Assembly (NCBI RefSeq): GCF_026410505.1
Contig: NZ_JAPMIU010000010.1
Location: 81,051 to 145,050, forward strand
Reading direction: 5' to 3'
Source: Frateuria hangzhouensis
GTDB lineage: Bacteria; Pseudomonadota; Gammaproteobacteria; Xanthomonadales; Rhodanobacteraceae
DNA: 64,000 bases
Both the position numbers and the translations under genes were made by a program. Below, one piece after another: positions 52,603-60,553 of the stretch; position 1 is the stretch's first letter, and each line of letters opens with the position of its first letter. Below the pieces are notes generated by a model. The model was not told the DNA's origin. It made no database searches and worked only from the letters and a program-made list of their open reading frames with translations.

Positions 52603-53285
52603 GCGCCGGCGTAGCGACGGTTGAACCGATTGACCACCGGCCCGATCAGGCCCAGCAGCGAGTACATGAAGCCGGGCACCGCCCACATCCAATGCGGGGC
52701 GCTGTCAGGAAGCGCCAGGGCGAGCGCGGCCGAGGCCAGCCCGACCAGCGCAGGCACACTCCACACCCGCATCTCGCGCCGCGCGTCGAAGGTGCTGTGG
52801 CCAGTCCGCGCAGCGCGCCTGGCGGCGTGGCGGAACAGCAGGGTCAGCGTGCCGGCCATGCAGGCGAAGGCCAAGCCGTAACAGGCGAACAGGGTGCGCG
52901 GGCCGGACGGGTCGCCGGTGAAATGGAAGTCGCTCGGCAGCACGCCGCCGCTCAGGGCGTTGAAGACCCCGGCGAACACCATCTGCAACGGATAGACGAA
53001 GATCAGCGCGAAAAACACCAGCAGCAGCGACAGCCAGCGCCCGATCGGGTCCGGCTGCGGGCAGCGGCGGCGCCATCGCACGTGTCCGTGCCAGAAAAAG
53101 GTAACGTGGAAGAAGCACGCCGCGAAAGCGGGAATGCCGCCGAGGGTTTGCAGCAGCTCGGCGGTGCTGCGCGGCACGTCCTCGCCGCCGATCAGCAGCA
53201 GGGTGAGGGTCAGCGCGAACGCGCCATCCACGAACATGTCCAGCCGCCCCGCCTCGATGCCTTCGCGCTGTTCGGTCAGGCTCAT
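52599..53285 (-). CDS. TMEM175-like (DUF1211) membrane protein, variant FVD motif
   Basis: A 228-residue membrane protein with about six transmembrane helices. The N-terminus RLDMFVDGAFALTLTLLLI resembles helix 1 of bacterial TMEM175 potassium channels, whose conserved motif is FSD; here Ser is replaced by Val (FVD). Later helices include AFAACFFHVTFFWHGHV and YGLAFACMAGTLTLLFRHA. The family forms tetrameric K+ channels from one six-helix repeat. Ion selectivity of this protein is uncertain because of the motif change. It overlaps bioD by 4 bp and is divergent from msrC. Confidence 0.82.
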   Translation of the reverse strand: MSLTEQREGIEAGRLDMFVDGAFALTLTLLLIGGEDVPRSTAELLQTLGGIPAFAACFFHVTFFWHGHVRWRRRCPQPDPIGRWLSLLLVFFALIFVYPLQMVFAGVFNALSGGVLPSDFHFTGDPSGPRTLFACYGLAFACMAGTLTLLFRHAARRAARTGHSTFDARREMRVWSVPALVGLASAALALALPDSAPHWMWAVPGFMYSLLGLIGPVVNRFNRRYAGA

Positions 53286-53346
53286 CGTCGGTCTCCCATC
53301 CGGTGGTCGGGCGCATAATACGGGCTTTGCCGCCGGAAGCCCCGCC

Positions 53347-53838
53347 ATGTTCCATCTCTCGCCGACCGCCTACGCCAGCAAGCGCGAACACTACGCGGAC
53401 CTGGCCAGCCAGGCGCGCGGCCTGCTGGCGGATGAAAAGGACCTGATCGCCAACGCCGCCAACTTCAGCGCGCTGGTGTTCAACAGCCTGCCCGACCTGA
53501 ACTGGGCGGGCTTCTACCTGTTCGACGGCACCGAGCTGGTGGTCGGCCCGTTCCAGGGCAAGCCGGCCTGCGTGCGCATCGCGCTGGGCCGCGGCGTCTG
53601 CGGCACCGCCGCGCGCACGCGGGAGATCCAGCTGGTGCGCGACGTCAACGCGTTCGATGACCACATCGCCTGCGACGCGGCCTCGCAATCGGAAATCGTG
53701 GTGCCGCTGGTCAAGCCCGACGGCTCGCTGCTTGGCGTGTGGGACGTGGACAGCCCCAACGTCGGCCGCTTCGACGAGGACGACCGCGAAGGCATGGCCG
53801 CGCTGTGCGCGGTGTTCATGGCATCGTTGTCCGGCTGA
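53347..53838 (+). CDS. msrC: Free methionine-(R)-sulfoxide reductase (GAF domain)
   Basis: A 163-residue single GAF domain, which reduces free methionine-R-sulfoxide. Its three conserved cysteines are in FQGKPACVRIALGRGVCGTAA (Cys75, Cys85) and DHIACDAASQSEIVVPL (Cys109). LNWAGFYLFDG is also typical. Reductant is thioredoxin; trxA is about 10 kb away. CATAAT 28 bases before the ATG may be the -10 box. Divergent from the TMEM175-like gene. Confidence 0.94.
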   Translation: MFHLSPTAYASKREHYADLASQARGLLADEKDLIANAANFSALVFNSLPDLNWAGFYLFDGTELVVGPFQGKPACVRIALGRGVCGTAARTREIQLVRDVNAFDDHIACDAASQSEIVVPLVKPDGSLLGVWDVDSPNVGRFDEDDREGMAALCAVFMASLSG

Positions 53839-53847
53839 CCGCTCTCC

Positions 53848-53912
53848 GTAGGGTGGGCTTCAGCCCACCACCGATCTGCCGAGGATGCCTGGTGGGCTGA
53901 GGCCCACCCTAC
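53848..53912. repeat. Palindromic repeat, family A, complete pair, overlapping the engB stop
   Basis: Arms GTAGGGTGGGCTTCAGCC-CACC and GGTGGGCTGAGGCCCACC-CTAC between convergent msrC and engB. The TAG stop of engB (53909-53911 on the minus strand) lies in the terminal GTAG of the right arm. Confidence 0.88.
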
Positions 53913-54547
53913 GTTCGATCGCGCGGCGTGCGCAGCAACGCCAGCACCGCCTCGCGCGCCTGCTCCACCCCGGTGCCGTCGGCGGAGGAGAACACCTGCG
54001 CGCTGGCCTGCACGCCCTCGGCGAAGCCCTTGCGCACCGCCGCCAGCGATTGCATCGCCTGGTTGCGCGAGAGCTTGTCGGCCTTGGTCAGCAACAGGTG
54101 GCAGGGCAGCGCGGTCTCGAAACAGAAGTCCAGCATCATCCGGTCGAATTCCTTCAACGGATGGCGGATGTCGGCGATCAGCACCACGCCGCGCAGGCTG
54201 CGGCGATGGTGCAGGTAGGCGTCGATCTCCAGCTTCCAGTGCTCGCGCAGGTCCTCCGGCACCTTGGCGTAGCCGTAGCCGGGCAGGTCGATCAGGCGGG
54301 CTTCCGGCGGTGTCCCGCCCGAGCCCTGCGCCAGCGGCGGCAACGAGAACGCCACCATCTGCTGGGTACGCCCGGGCGTCTTGGAGGTGCGCGCCAGCGC
54401 CTTGTGCCCGGTCAGCGCATTGAGCGCGCTGGACTTGCCGGCATTGGAGCGCCCGGCGAAGGCGACCTCGGCACCCTGATCGGCGGGAAGCTGGTTGATG
54501 CGATGGGCGGCCAGCACGAACTGCGCGCCGTTGAGCGGATTGGGCAT
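53909..54547 (-). CDS. engB: Ribosome biogenesis GTPase EngB (YihA/YsxC)
   Basis: A 212-residue GTPase needed for 50S subunit assembly. G1 AFAGRSNAGKSSALNAL, G2 threonine in TSKTPGRTQQ, G3 LIDLPGYGYAKV, G4 LLLTKADKLSR and G5 FSSADGTG are all visible. ATG at 54547 fits the typical MPNPLN-like start of the family. Its stop TAG belongs to the arm of a family A repeat. Divergent from cytochrome c4, an order also seen in Xanthomonas and Pseudomonas. Confidence 0.95.
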   Translation of the reverse strand: MPNPLNGAQFVLAAHRINQLPADQGAEVAFAGRSNAGKSSALNALTGHKALARTSKTPGRTQQMVAFSLPPLAQGSGGTPPEARLIDLPGYGYAKVPEDLREHWKLEIDAYLHHRRSLRGVVLIADIRHPLKEFDRMMLDFCFETALPCHLLLTKADKLSRNQAMQSLAAVRKGFAEGVQASAQVFSSADGTGVEQAREAVLALLRTPRDRT

Positions 54548-54556
54548 GGGGATGGT

Positions 54557-54586
54557 TTGACCAAGGTGCGGTGGCGCGGGGATAAT
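54557..54586 (+). promoter_or_regulatory. Putative promoter of the cytochrome c4 gene
   Basis: TTGACC (54557-54562), an 18-bp spacer and GATAAT (54581-54586), 76 bases before the ATG at 54663. Good matches to both sigma-70 hexamers in a divergent gap. Confidence 0.68.
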
Positions 54587-54662
54587 TCGGCGGTTTCTGC
54601 CTCCGCAGGCCATGTTGGCGGCGGTTCGCGGCGGATCAAGCAGTCTTTCGGGAGACAAGTGT

Positions 54663-55529
54663 ATGAGTTTTCGGTCCGCCGGTTTCCGGCCTGCTGCCCT
54701 TGGGGGCGTGATCGCCCTCGTCTTCGCGCTGTCCGCCAGCGTGGCGGTGGCGCAGGAGGCCCAGCCCGCGACGAGTGCGCCGGCCACCGCCACCAGCGCC
54801 GCACAGAAGAGCTCGGCGGGCCAGCCCGGCGTCGATGCCGCGCCGTCGGCCCCGGCCGATGCCGGCAAGCAGGCCACGGCCGCTCCTTCGGCAGCCGCCT
54901 CCGCCGCGCAGCCGGCGTCGCCCGCCGAGGCCGTGGCCAAGGCCGGTGACGCCGCCGCCGGCCAGACCAAAGCCACCGTCTGCGGCGCCTGCCACGGCAT
55001 GGACGGCAACTCCACCGACGCGCAGTACCCCAAGTTGGCCGGCCAGCACGAGGCCTACATCGTCCGCCAGTTGATCCACTTCAAGTCGGCGCAGCGTCAG
55101 AACCCGATCATGATGGGCATGGCCGCGCCGCTGTCCGAACAGGACATGCACGACCTGGGCGCCTACTTCGCCACCAAGCGCTCGCTGCCGGGCGTGGCCG
55201 ACGCCGCGCTGGTCGAGCACGGCCAGACGCTGTTCCGCCAGGGCGACATCGAGCGCGGCATCCCTGCCTGCATGGCCTGCCACAGCATCGACGGCCGCGG
55301 CAATCCGGGCGCGGCCTATCCGCAGTTGACCAGCCAGCATGCGCAGTACGTCGAGGCCACCCTCAAGGCCTGGCGCGACGGCGCCACCTGGGGCGACGAC
55401 GCGCAGGCCAAGATCATGCCGGCGATCGCCAAGAAGCTCGACGACAAGGACATCGCCGCGCTGGCCAGCTATATCGAAGGCCTGCACGTGAACGAAGCGG
55501 CGGGACCGTCCAAGCCGGCCACGCCCTAA
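54663..55529 (+). CDS. Dihaem cytochrome c4
   Basis: A 288-residue periplasmic electron carrier. Signal peptide to about residue 30 (SVAVAQ), then an unusual Ala/Pro/Ser-rich linker (about 31-95). Two c-type haem sites follow: VCGACHG (Cys107, Cys110, His111) and CMACHSIDG (about 203). Distal Met ligands are probable in NPIMMGMAAPL and AKIMPAIAKKL. Cytochrome c4 passes electrons from the bc1 complex to cbb3 or other terminal oxidases. The long linker suggests the haem domains stand off the membrane or bind a partner. Followed by two dsbA genes. Confidence 0.92.
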   Translation: MSFRSAGFRPAALGGVIALVFALSASVAVAQEAQPATSAPATATSAAQKSSAGQPGVDAAPSAPADAGKQATAAPSAAASAAQPASPAEAVAKAGDAAAGQTKATVCGACHGMDGNSTDAQYPKLAGQHEAYIVRQLIHFKSAQRQNPIMMGMAAPLSEQDMHDLGAYFATKRSLPGVADAALVEHGQTLFRQGDIERGIPACMACHSIDGRGNPGAAYPQLTSQHAQYVEATLKAWRDGATWGDDAQAKIMPAIAKKLDDKDIAALASYIEGLHVNEAAGPSKPATP

Positions 55530-55535
55530 TCGACC

Positions 55536-55560
55536 ACACGCCGGCCACAAGCCGGCGTGT
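55536..55560 (+). terminator. Terminator after cytochrome c4
   Basis: ACACGCCGGC, loop CACAA, GCCGGCGTGT, then TCGTTTCC: perfect 10-bp stem, 6 bp after the stop, with a weak T-rich tail. Confidence 0.8.
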
Positions 55561-55648
55561 TCGTTTCCAGCGCCGGGATTTGCGACCGGACAGCGCGCGA
55601 GCGCCTGCGTAGAATCGGACGTTCCCTGCCCCAAGCCCGAGGTCACCC

Positions 55649-56539
55649 ATGCTCAAGCGTCTGCCGATCCTCTGTGCCGCCCTGCTCGCGCTGGCCGCCT
55701 GCAGCCACGACAGCGACACCGGCAGCACGCCGACCGCACCGACCGCCAGCAGCACCGCGGCGGCGGCACCGGCCGGCAACACCGCGCCGGTCGCCAGCGA
55801 TGGCGGCACGCCGGCGTCCGCCGCCAGCGCGCCGGCCAGCGCCACTACCGCCGCCGCCGCAACGCCTGCCACCAGTGAAATTACGCCGCCCGCGCCGCCG
55901 GCCGAGCCGTTCGTCGACACCGGCAAGTGGATCGAGGGCAAGCATTATTTCCGCATCGAACCGGCCCAGCCCAAGGCCACCTCCACCGACAAGATCGAAG
56001 TGACCGAGGTGTTCTCCTACGGCTGCCCGGCCTGCAACCAGTTCCATCCGGTGGTGGAGAAACTGGCCGCCAGCCTGCCCGCGAACGCGGTGATGGCATA
56101 CCTGCCGGCTTCGTTCATCCCGCAGGAGAACTGGCCGATGCTGCAGCGCGCCTGGTTCACCGCCAAGGCGCTGGGCGTGGCCAAGCAGGGCAACGACGCG
56201 ATGTACCAGGCGGTGTGGAAGACCAACGAGCTGTCGGCCATGAACCCGGCCGGCACCGGCCTGAAGCCGCGCGACGCGCTGCCGACCATCGCCGACGCGG
56301 CGAAGGTGTACGCCAAGTACGGGGTCGACCCGAAGGAATTCGTCGCGGTCGCCGACTCCTTCAGCATCAACACGCAGATGAAGCGCGCCGACGACCTGGT
56401 CAAGGGCTACGGCGTCACCGGCACGCCGACCCTGGTGGTCGACGGCAAGTACCGCTTCACCCCCAACACCGCCGGCGGCTATCCGCAGACCATCGAACTG
56501 GCCAAATGGCTGGTGGCGAAGGAAGCGGCCGGCAAGTAA
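55649..56539 (+). CDS. dsbA: Thiol:disulfide interchange protein DsbA, lipoprotein form
   Basis: A 296-residue DsbA-like oxidant. The N-terminus MLKRLPILCAALLALAACSHD has a good lipobox (LAAC, Cys18). It is followed by an Ala/Thr/Pro-rich linker (about 22-88) and a DsbA domain. Active site VFSYGCPACNQFHP (Cys about 126 and 129) and cis-Pro in VTGTPTLVVDGKYR are intact. It introduces disulfides into exported proteins. This copy is probably membrane-anchored with a flexible tether. A second DsbA follows 232 bp later; a TAGAAT hexamer lies about 35 bases upstream. Confidence 0.92.
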   Translation: MLKRLPILCAALLALAACSHDSDTGSTPTAPTASSTAAAAPAGNTAPVASDGGTPASAASAPASATTAAAATPATSEITPPAPPAEPFVDTGKWIEGKHYFRIEPAQPKATSTDKIEVTEVFSYGCPACNQFHPVVEKLAASLPANAVMAYLPASFIPQENWPMLQRAWFTAKALGVAKQGNDAMYQAVWKTNELSAMNPAGTGLKPRDALPTIADAAKVYAKYGVDPKEFVAVADSFSINTQMKRADDLVKGYGVTGTPTLVVDGKYRFTPNTAGGYPQTIELAKWLVAKEAAGK

Positions 56540-56571
56540 TCCCGCCGCGGCGCGTCTCCCTTGTAGAAGCG

Positions 56572-56641
56572 CACTTGTGGGCGATGCTCTTGCTTTCTGG
56601 CGGCATCAAGGCAGGAGCATCGCCCACAAGTGGGCTCCTAC
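56572..56641. repeat. Palindromic repeat, family B, between the dsbA genes
   Basis: Arms TGTAGAAGCGCACTTGTGGG and CCCACAAGTGGGCTCCTAC enclose GCGATGCTCTTGC / GCAGGAGCATCGC. The left arm is diverged (GAAGCGC for GAGCCC). Confidence 0.82.
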
Positions 56642-56771
56642 GGGGGTTTGCGCAGCGAGGGCGCGGCTGCATCGCGCGGGACCGCGAAAGTGGTGGTTCA
56701 ATGGTGCATCCACCGCCGCCTCACGTCGCGCGGCGCGACCGCTTCCCGACATCCACTCCACGGAGATCCCC

Positions 56772-57422
56772 ATGATCAAGCACCTTGCCCGCCTGCGCCT
56801 GCTGACCCTGCTCGGCGGCCTGCTGCTGGCCAGCGCCTGCACCGCGGCGCCGGACGCGCCCGCGCCCTTCACCGAGGGTGACCAGTACGTGGCGTTGCCC
56901 GCGCCGCACCAGCGGCTGAGCCCGGAGGGCAAGGTCGAGGTGGTGGAGGTGTTCTCCTACGGCTGCGTCCATTGCGCGCATTTCGCGCCGACCGTGGAGA
57001 AGCTGCGCAAGTCGCTGCCCGAGGGCGTGGTGTTCAAGCTGATGCCGGCGCCCTTCAGCGAGGCCTGGATGCCGTTCGCACGCGCCTACTACGCGGCCAA
57101 GCAGCTGGGCGTGGTCGAGCGCACTCACCTGGCGCTGTTCCAGGCCAAATTCGAGCAGCACTTCCCGATCAATACGCTGGACGAGCTGGCCGACTTCTAC
57201 GCCCGCCACGGCGTCGATCGCGCGCAGTTCCTGCGCATCGCCAACTCCGACGCGGCCACGGCGCAGATGAAGAAGGACTTCGAGCTGCTGCAGAAGTGGA
57301 AGATCGACGGCACGCCCACCATCGTGGTCGACGGCAAGTACCGCAGCGGCCAGGTGAAGACGCTCGATCAGCTGGTCGACCTGACGCAATGGCTGGTCAA
57401 GCGCGAGCTGGCTGGCAAGTAA
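56772..57422 (+). CDS. dsbA: Second DsbA (thiol:disulfide interchange protein)
   Basis: A 216-residue DsbA with a signal peptide (LTLLGGLLLASACTA) without the long linker of the first copy. The lipobox is poor (ASAC), so it is more likely a soluble periplasmic protein cleaved at about residue 25. The active site is EVFSYGCVHCAHFAP (Cys65, Cys68), with cis-Pro in IDGTPTIVVDGKYRSG. CVHC differs from the CPHC of E. coli DsbA and the CPAC of the first copy; the residue between the cysteines sets redox potential, so the two probably differ in oxidising power. Confidence 0.92.
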   Translation: MIKHLARLRLLTLLGGLLLASACTAAPDAPAPFTEGDQYVALPAPHQRLSPEGKVEVVEVFSYGCVHCAHFAPTVEKLRKSLPEGVVFKLMPAPFSEAWMPFARAYYAAKQLGVVERTHLALFQAKFEQHFPINTLDELADFYARHGVDRAQFLRIANSDAATAQMKKDFELLQKWKIDGTPTIVVDGKYRSGQVKTLDQLVDLTQWLVKRELAGK

Positions 57423-57599
57423 ACGTGGCGCGCTTCGCGTTCACGCACGACGGGCGATGCTTTCCTTGAACCACGCCGATCACCCGGGTCGCGGGTGCGC
57501 AGGGCCGCAGTCGAAGAACCCTTCGACGCCGCTGCGCGACGCCCGGGGTGAGCGGCGCAAGGATTGCCCCCATCGCCCCGTTGCCGGTACCGCCCCTCG

Positions 57600-58433
57600 A
57601 TGACCCGCGCCGCCACCGCCAAAGTCCACGCCGACAAGGCCGACCCGGAAACCACGCCGGAACGCCGCCTGCGCCTGCTCAGCTGCAACATCCTGGCTGG
57701 TGCCAGCGTGCAGCGCTACAGCGAATACGTCACCCGCAGCATCAACGCCGTGCTGCCCGGCCGCAGCAAGATGGACAACCTCGACCGCCTGGCCGAGGTG
57801 CTGCCGCAGTTCGACGTGATCGGGCTGCAGGAGGCCGATGCCGGCAGCCTGCGCTCGGGCTTCCTCAACCAGACCCGCTACCTGGCCGAAGCCTCCGGCC
57901 TGCCGTTCTGGAGCCACCAGCCGAACCGCCCGATGGCGCGGCTGGCGCACTCGGCCAACGGCCTGATCAGCCGGATGGAGCCACACAGCGTCTACGACTA
58001 CCCGCTGCCCAGCCGCATCCCCGGCCGCGGCGCGCTGCTGGTGCGCTACGGCGCCGAGGCCAGCGCGCTGACGGTGATGATCGCCCACCTCTCGCTGTCG
58101 GCGCAGGCGCGCGCACGCCAGCTCGCCTTCATCGCCGAAGTGCTGCACGACTATCCCAACGTGGTGCTGATGGGCGACCTCAACACCGAGGCGCAAAGCG
58201 CCGAGATGCGCCACCTGTTCGCGCGCTGCAGCCTGCAGCCGCCCGAGCAGCCCACGCCGACCTTCCCCAGCTGGAAGCCGCGGCGTGCGCTGGACCACAT
58301 CCTGCTGTCCGAATCGCTGCAGCTCGAACGCGCCTGGGCGCTGCCGCAGGCGTTCTCCGATCACCTGCCGCTGGCCGCCGAGATCCGCCTGCCGGCCACG
58401 CTGGCGCCACGCTCGCACCGGTTGCGGCGATGA
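57600..58433 (+). CDS. Endonuclease/exonuclease/phosphatase family hydrolase
   Basis: A 277-residue EEP-fold enzyme. LRLLSCNILAGASVQRYSEY, the metal Glu in FDVIGLQEADAG, LVRYGAEASALTVMIAHLSLS, the catalytic loop VVLMGDLNTEAQS, then LDHILLSESL and the terminal AFSDHLPLAAEI mark all conserved Mg sites. Substrate (nucleic acid, phospholipid or other phosphodiester) cannot be predicted. No signal peptide is visible, so it is probably cytoplasmic. It follows dsbA in Xanthomonads too and overlaps the next gene by 4 bp (ATGA). Confidence 0.9.
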   Translation: MTRAATAKVHADKADPETTPERRLRLLSCNILAGASVQRYSEYVTRSINAVLPGRSKMDNLDRLAEVLPQFDVIGLQEADAGSLRSGFLNQTRYLAEASGLPFWSHQPNRPMARLAHSANGLISRMEPHSVYDYPLPSRIPGRGALLVRYGAEASALTVMIAHLSLSAQARARQLAFIAEVLHDYPNVVLMGDLNTEAQSAEMRHLFARCSLQPPEQPTPTFPSWKPRRALDHILLSESLQLERAWALPQAFSDHLPLAAEIRLPATLAPRSHRLRR

Positions 58434-58843
58434 GCCGCTCGCTGCGCCTGGTGCTGCCCTGGTTCACCATCGCGCTGGTCGCTCTGGCTGCCGCCGCGCT
58501 GCGCTTCGGCGCGATCGAGCCGCCAGCGGTGGCGCACCAGTGCACCGCCGACGGCGGCCCGGCCTGGTGCGCCTGGCGGCACTGGGCGGTGCTGGGCTTC
58601 CTCAGCTACGGCTATGGCTACGCGGCCCTCACCGCCGCGTTCATCGCGCTGGTCGCGCGTCATCCGCTGGCGGCGTGGCTGGCAGCCGCGCTGGGCATCG
58701 CCGCGCTGGTGCTGTACTGCTTCGAGGCCGGCGCGTTCGCGCTGCTGGTCGGCGCGCTGCGGCTACTGCGCGCGCAGGCGGACGGCCTGCCGCCAGGCGA
58801 CCAGCACCGGCAACCCGAGGGCCAGGTTCAAGCCCAGCCATAG
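58430..58843 (+). CDS. Small membrane protein, tail overlapping the GH17 gene
   Basis: A 137-residue protein with three transmembrane helices (about 9-27, 46-75 and 78-110) and a polar tail (ADGLPPGDQHRQPEGQVQAQP). The ATG overlaps the stop of the EEP hydrolase gene, so translation is coupled. The last 81 bp are antisense to the 3' end of the convergent GH17 gene; the polar, Gln-rich tail in that overlap looks untypical and may be an extension. Family unknown. Confidence 0.65.
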   Translation: MSRSLRLVLPWFTIALVALAAAALRFGAIEPPAVAHQCTADGGPAWCAWRHWAVLGFLSYGYGYAALTAAFIALVARHPLAAWLAAALGIAALVLYCFEAGAFALLVGALRLLRAQADGLPPGDQHRQPEGQVQAQP

Positions 58844-60346
58844 CCAGGCGCTGAGGTTGAGCCCCACCTCCTGCACGACCACCAATATGGCAAGCAGCGG
58901 CAGCACGACGGCCAGCAGGCGGTGCTCCAACGGCGGCCGGTCCGGCGCCGGATCGAGCCAGGCGCCCAGCGCGTAAGCCACGCAGGGCAGCGCGAACAGG
59001 CCCAGCGGGAAGTCGCGGTAGCGGCCGTCGAATACCAGCAACAGGTCGTACCAGGTCAGCCCGAACAACCAGCCCAGGCACAGCCAGGCCGGCGCCGGCC
59101 GCGGTTCCACGCCGAGCAGGCGCCAGGCCAGCCCACGCGCCAGCCACCACGCGGTCGCCAGCGCCGCCACGCAGGCGGCGATCGAGGCGCCCCACTCCAG
59201 CAGATCCCGGCAGGCATAAATCATCTGGCGCGCCTGCCAGGCCAGCGCGGCCCCGCTGGCGGCACCGGCCAGGGCCAGCGCCGCGCCCGCGCGCCAGGCC
59301 CGGCGCCACCCGGCCAGCGCGAACGCCACCGCGCCGATCGCCGCGGCGATCCAGCCCCACCACCAGTGCGCTTCCTCCACCACCGGCCCGGTCATCGGAA
59401 ACTTCGGTTTGGCATCGACGTCGAAGATGCCCCAGTAGCCGCCCACGGTGCCCTCCTGCACGCGCTTCCAGGGCTGGTCGAACGCCTCAATCACGTTGTA
59501 GGGCATCTGCACCCTGGCGGCGTAAGCGAGGAACTCGCGCAGGTAGCGCGCCTCGTTGACCCGGGTGGCGCGCGCCGCGCGGCGCGGCCGGCCGGCGCTG
59601 GGCCAGCCGGTCTCGCCGATCATCACCCGCTGGCCCGGGAACGCGTGCTGCATCCGCGCGTAGACCGCGGCCACGTGGCGCACGGCGTGCTCCGGCGGCA
59701 CCGGATCGTCTTCCCAGTACGGCAGGATGTGGATGGTCAGGTAGTCGACCACGCGCGCCATCTGCGGAAAGCGCAGCCAGAACTCCCACACGTCCGCATA
59801 GGTCACCGGCACCGACGCCGGAATCGCCGCGCGTACCTGCCGCGCGTAACCGGCAAGCACCTGCGGCGAAAGCTCTCCGCGCAGCAGCACCTCGTTGCCC
59901 ACGATCACGCCGCGCAGCACGTCCGGGTTGGCGTTCGCCGTGGCGATGCCCATCGCCACCTCGCGCGCATTGGCGACCGGATCGCGCGCCAGCCAGATGC
60001 CCATCAACACCTGCATGCCATGGCGCCGGGCGATCGTCGGCACCGCGGCCAGGCCCTGCCCCTGCGCGTAGGTGCGCACGCAGTCGAAGCGCTGCGACAG
60101 CGCGCGCAAGTCCGCGTCGATGCGCTCGGGGCTGATGAAGGCGTTGGGGTCGAACGGTGTCTCGCCGGCGCGGCGGTAAGGCGCATATGACACACAGGCG
60201 ATGCGCGAGGAGGGCGCATCCGGCAGCGCCACCGGGCGCCCCAGCCACCACCATCCGGCAATGCCGGCGACGGCCGCCAGTACGAGCGCGAGCCACACGG
60301 GCCAGTGCGAGCGGGAGCGGGGCGCGGCAGCGTCGGACATGGCCAT
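58763..60346 (-). CDS. GH17-type glucan hydrolase/transglycosylase domain fused to membrane helices
   Basis: A 527-residue protein. One N-terminal membrane segment (about 15-36) precedes a periplasmic GH17 (beta-1,3-glucanase-like) domain (about 48-325). Both catalytic glutamates are visible: acid/base in GVIVGNEVLLRGE (about 151) and nucleophile in VMIGETGWPSAGRP (about 243). Its C-terminal part (from about 333) holds about eight transmembrane helices. Similar membrane-bound GH17 proteins in Proteobacteria (for example NdvC/NdvB region) act in cyclic beta-glucan synthesis by transglycosylation. A partner glycosyltransferase is not in the window. I chose ATG at 60346; 60340 is possible. Confidence 0.85.
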   Translation of the reverse strand: MAMSDAAAPRSRSHWPVWLALVLAAVAGIAGWWWLGRPVALPDAPSSRIACVSYAPYRRAGETPFDPNAFISPERIDADLRALSQRFDCVRTYAQGQGLAAVPTIARRHGMQVLMGIWLARDPVANAREVAMGIATANANPDVLRGVIVGNEVLLRGELSPQVLAGYARQVRAAIPASVPVTYADVWEFWLRFPQMARVVDYLTIHILPYWEDDPVPPEHAVRHVAAVYARMQHAFPGQRVMIGETGWPSAGRPRRAARATRVNEARYLREFLAYAARVQMPYNVIEAFDQPWKRVQEGTVGGYWGIFDVDAKPKFPMTGPVVEEAHWWWGWIAAAIGAVAFALAGWRRAWRAGAALALAGAASGAALAWQARQMIYACRDLLEWGASIAACVAALATAWWLARGLAWRLLGVEPRPAPAWLCLGWLFGLTWYDLLLVFDGRYRDFPLGLFALPCVAYALGAWLDPAPDRPPLEHRLLAVVLPLLAILVVVQEVGLNLSAWLWLGLNLALGLPVLVAWRQAVRLRAQ

Positions 60347-60395
60347 CTGAATGTCAGCCCAAACCGCAAGCTTACCAACCCACGCACCACACCTC

Positions 60396-60474
60396 GCAGG
60401 AGCCCACTCGTGGGCGATGCTCCTGCTCCGATGCGGTTCTACGTCCAGAGCATCGCCCACAAGTGGGCTCCTGC
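60396..60474. repeat. Palindromic repeat, family B, complete pair
   Basis: Arms GCAGGAGCCCACTCGTGGGC and GCCCACAAGTGGGCTCCTGC enclose GATGCTCC...GAGCATC inner arms, in the divergent gap between the GH17 gene and slt. Confidence 0.85.
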
Positions 60475-60540
60475 AGGAACGCCTGGGCCTGGCAAATCGA
60501 TCGCGGCGGGGCGGTTAACGCTGCGCTTACCGGCGCTTAC

Positions 60541-60546
60541 TACACT
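60541..60546 (+). promoter_or_regulatory. Putative -10 box for slt
   Basis: TACACT ends seven bases before the slt ATG at 60554, again close enough for a leaderless transcript. GCGCTTAC occurs twice just upstream (60523-60540), without a clear -35 match. Confidence 0.45.
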
Positions 60547-60553
60547 TGTGACG

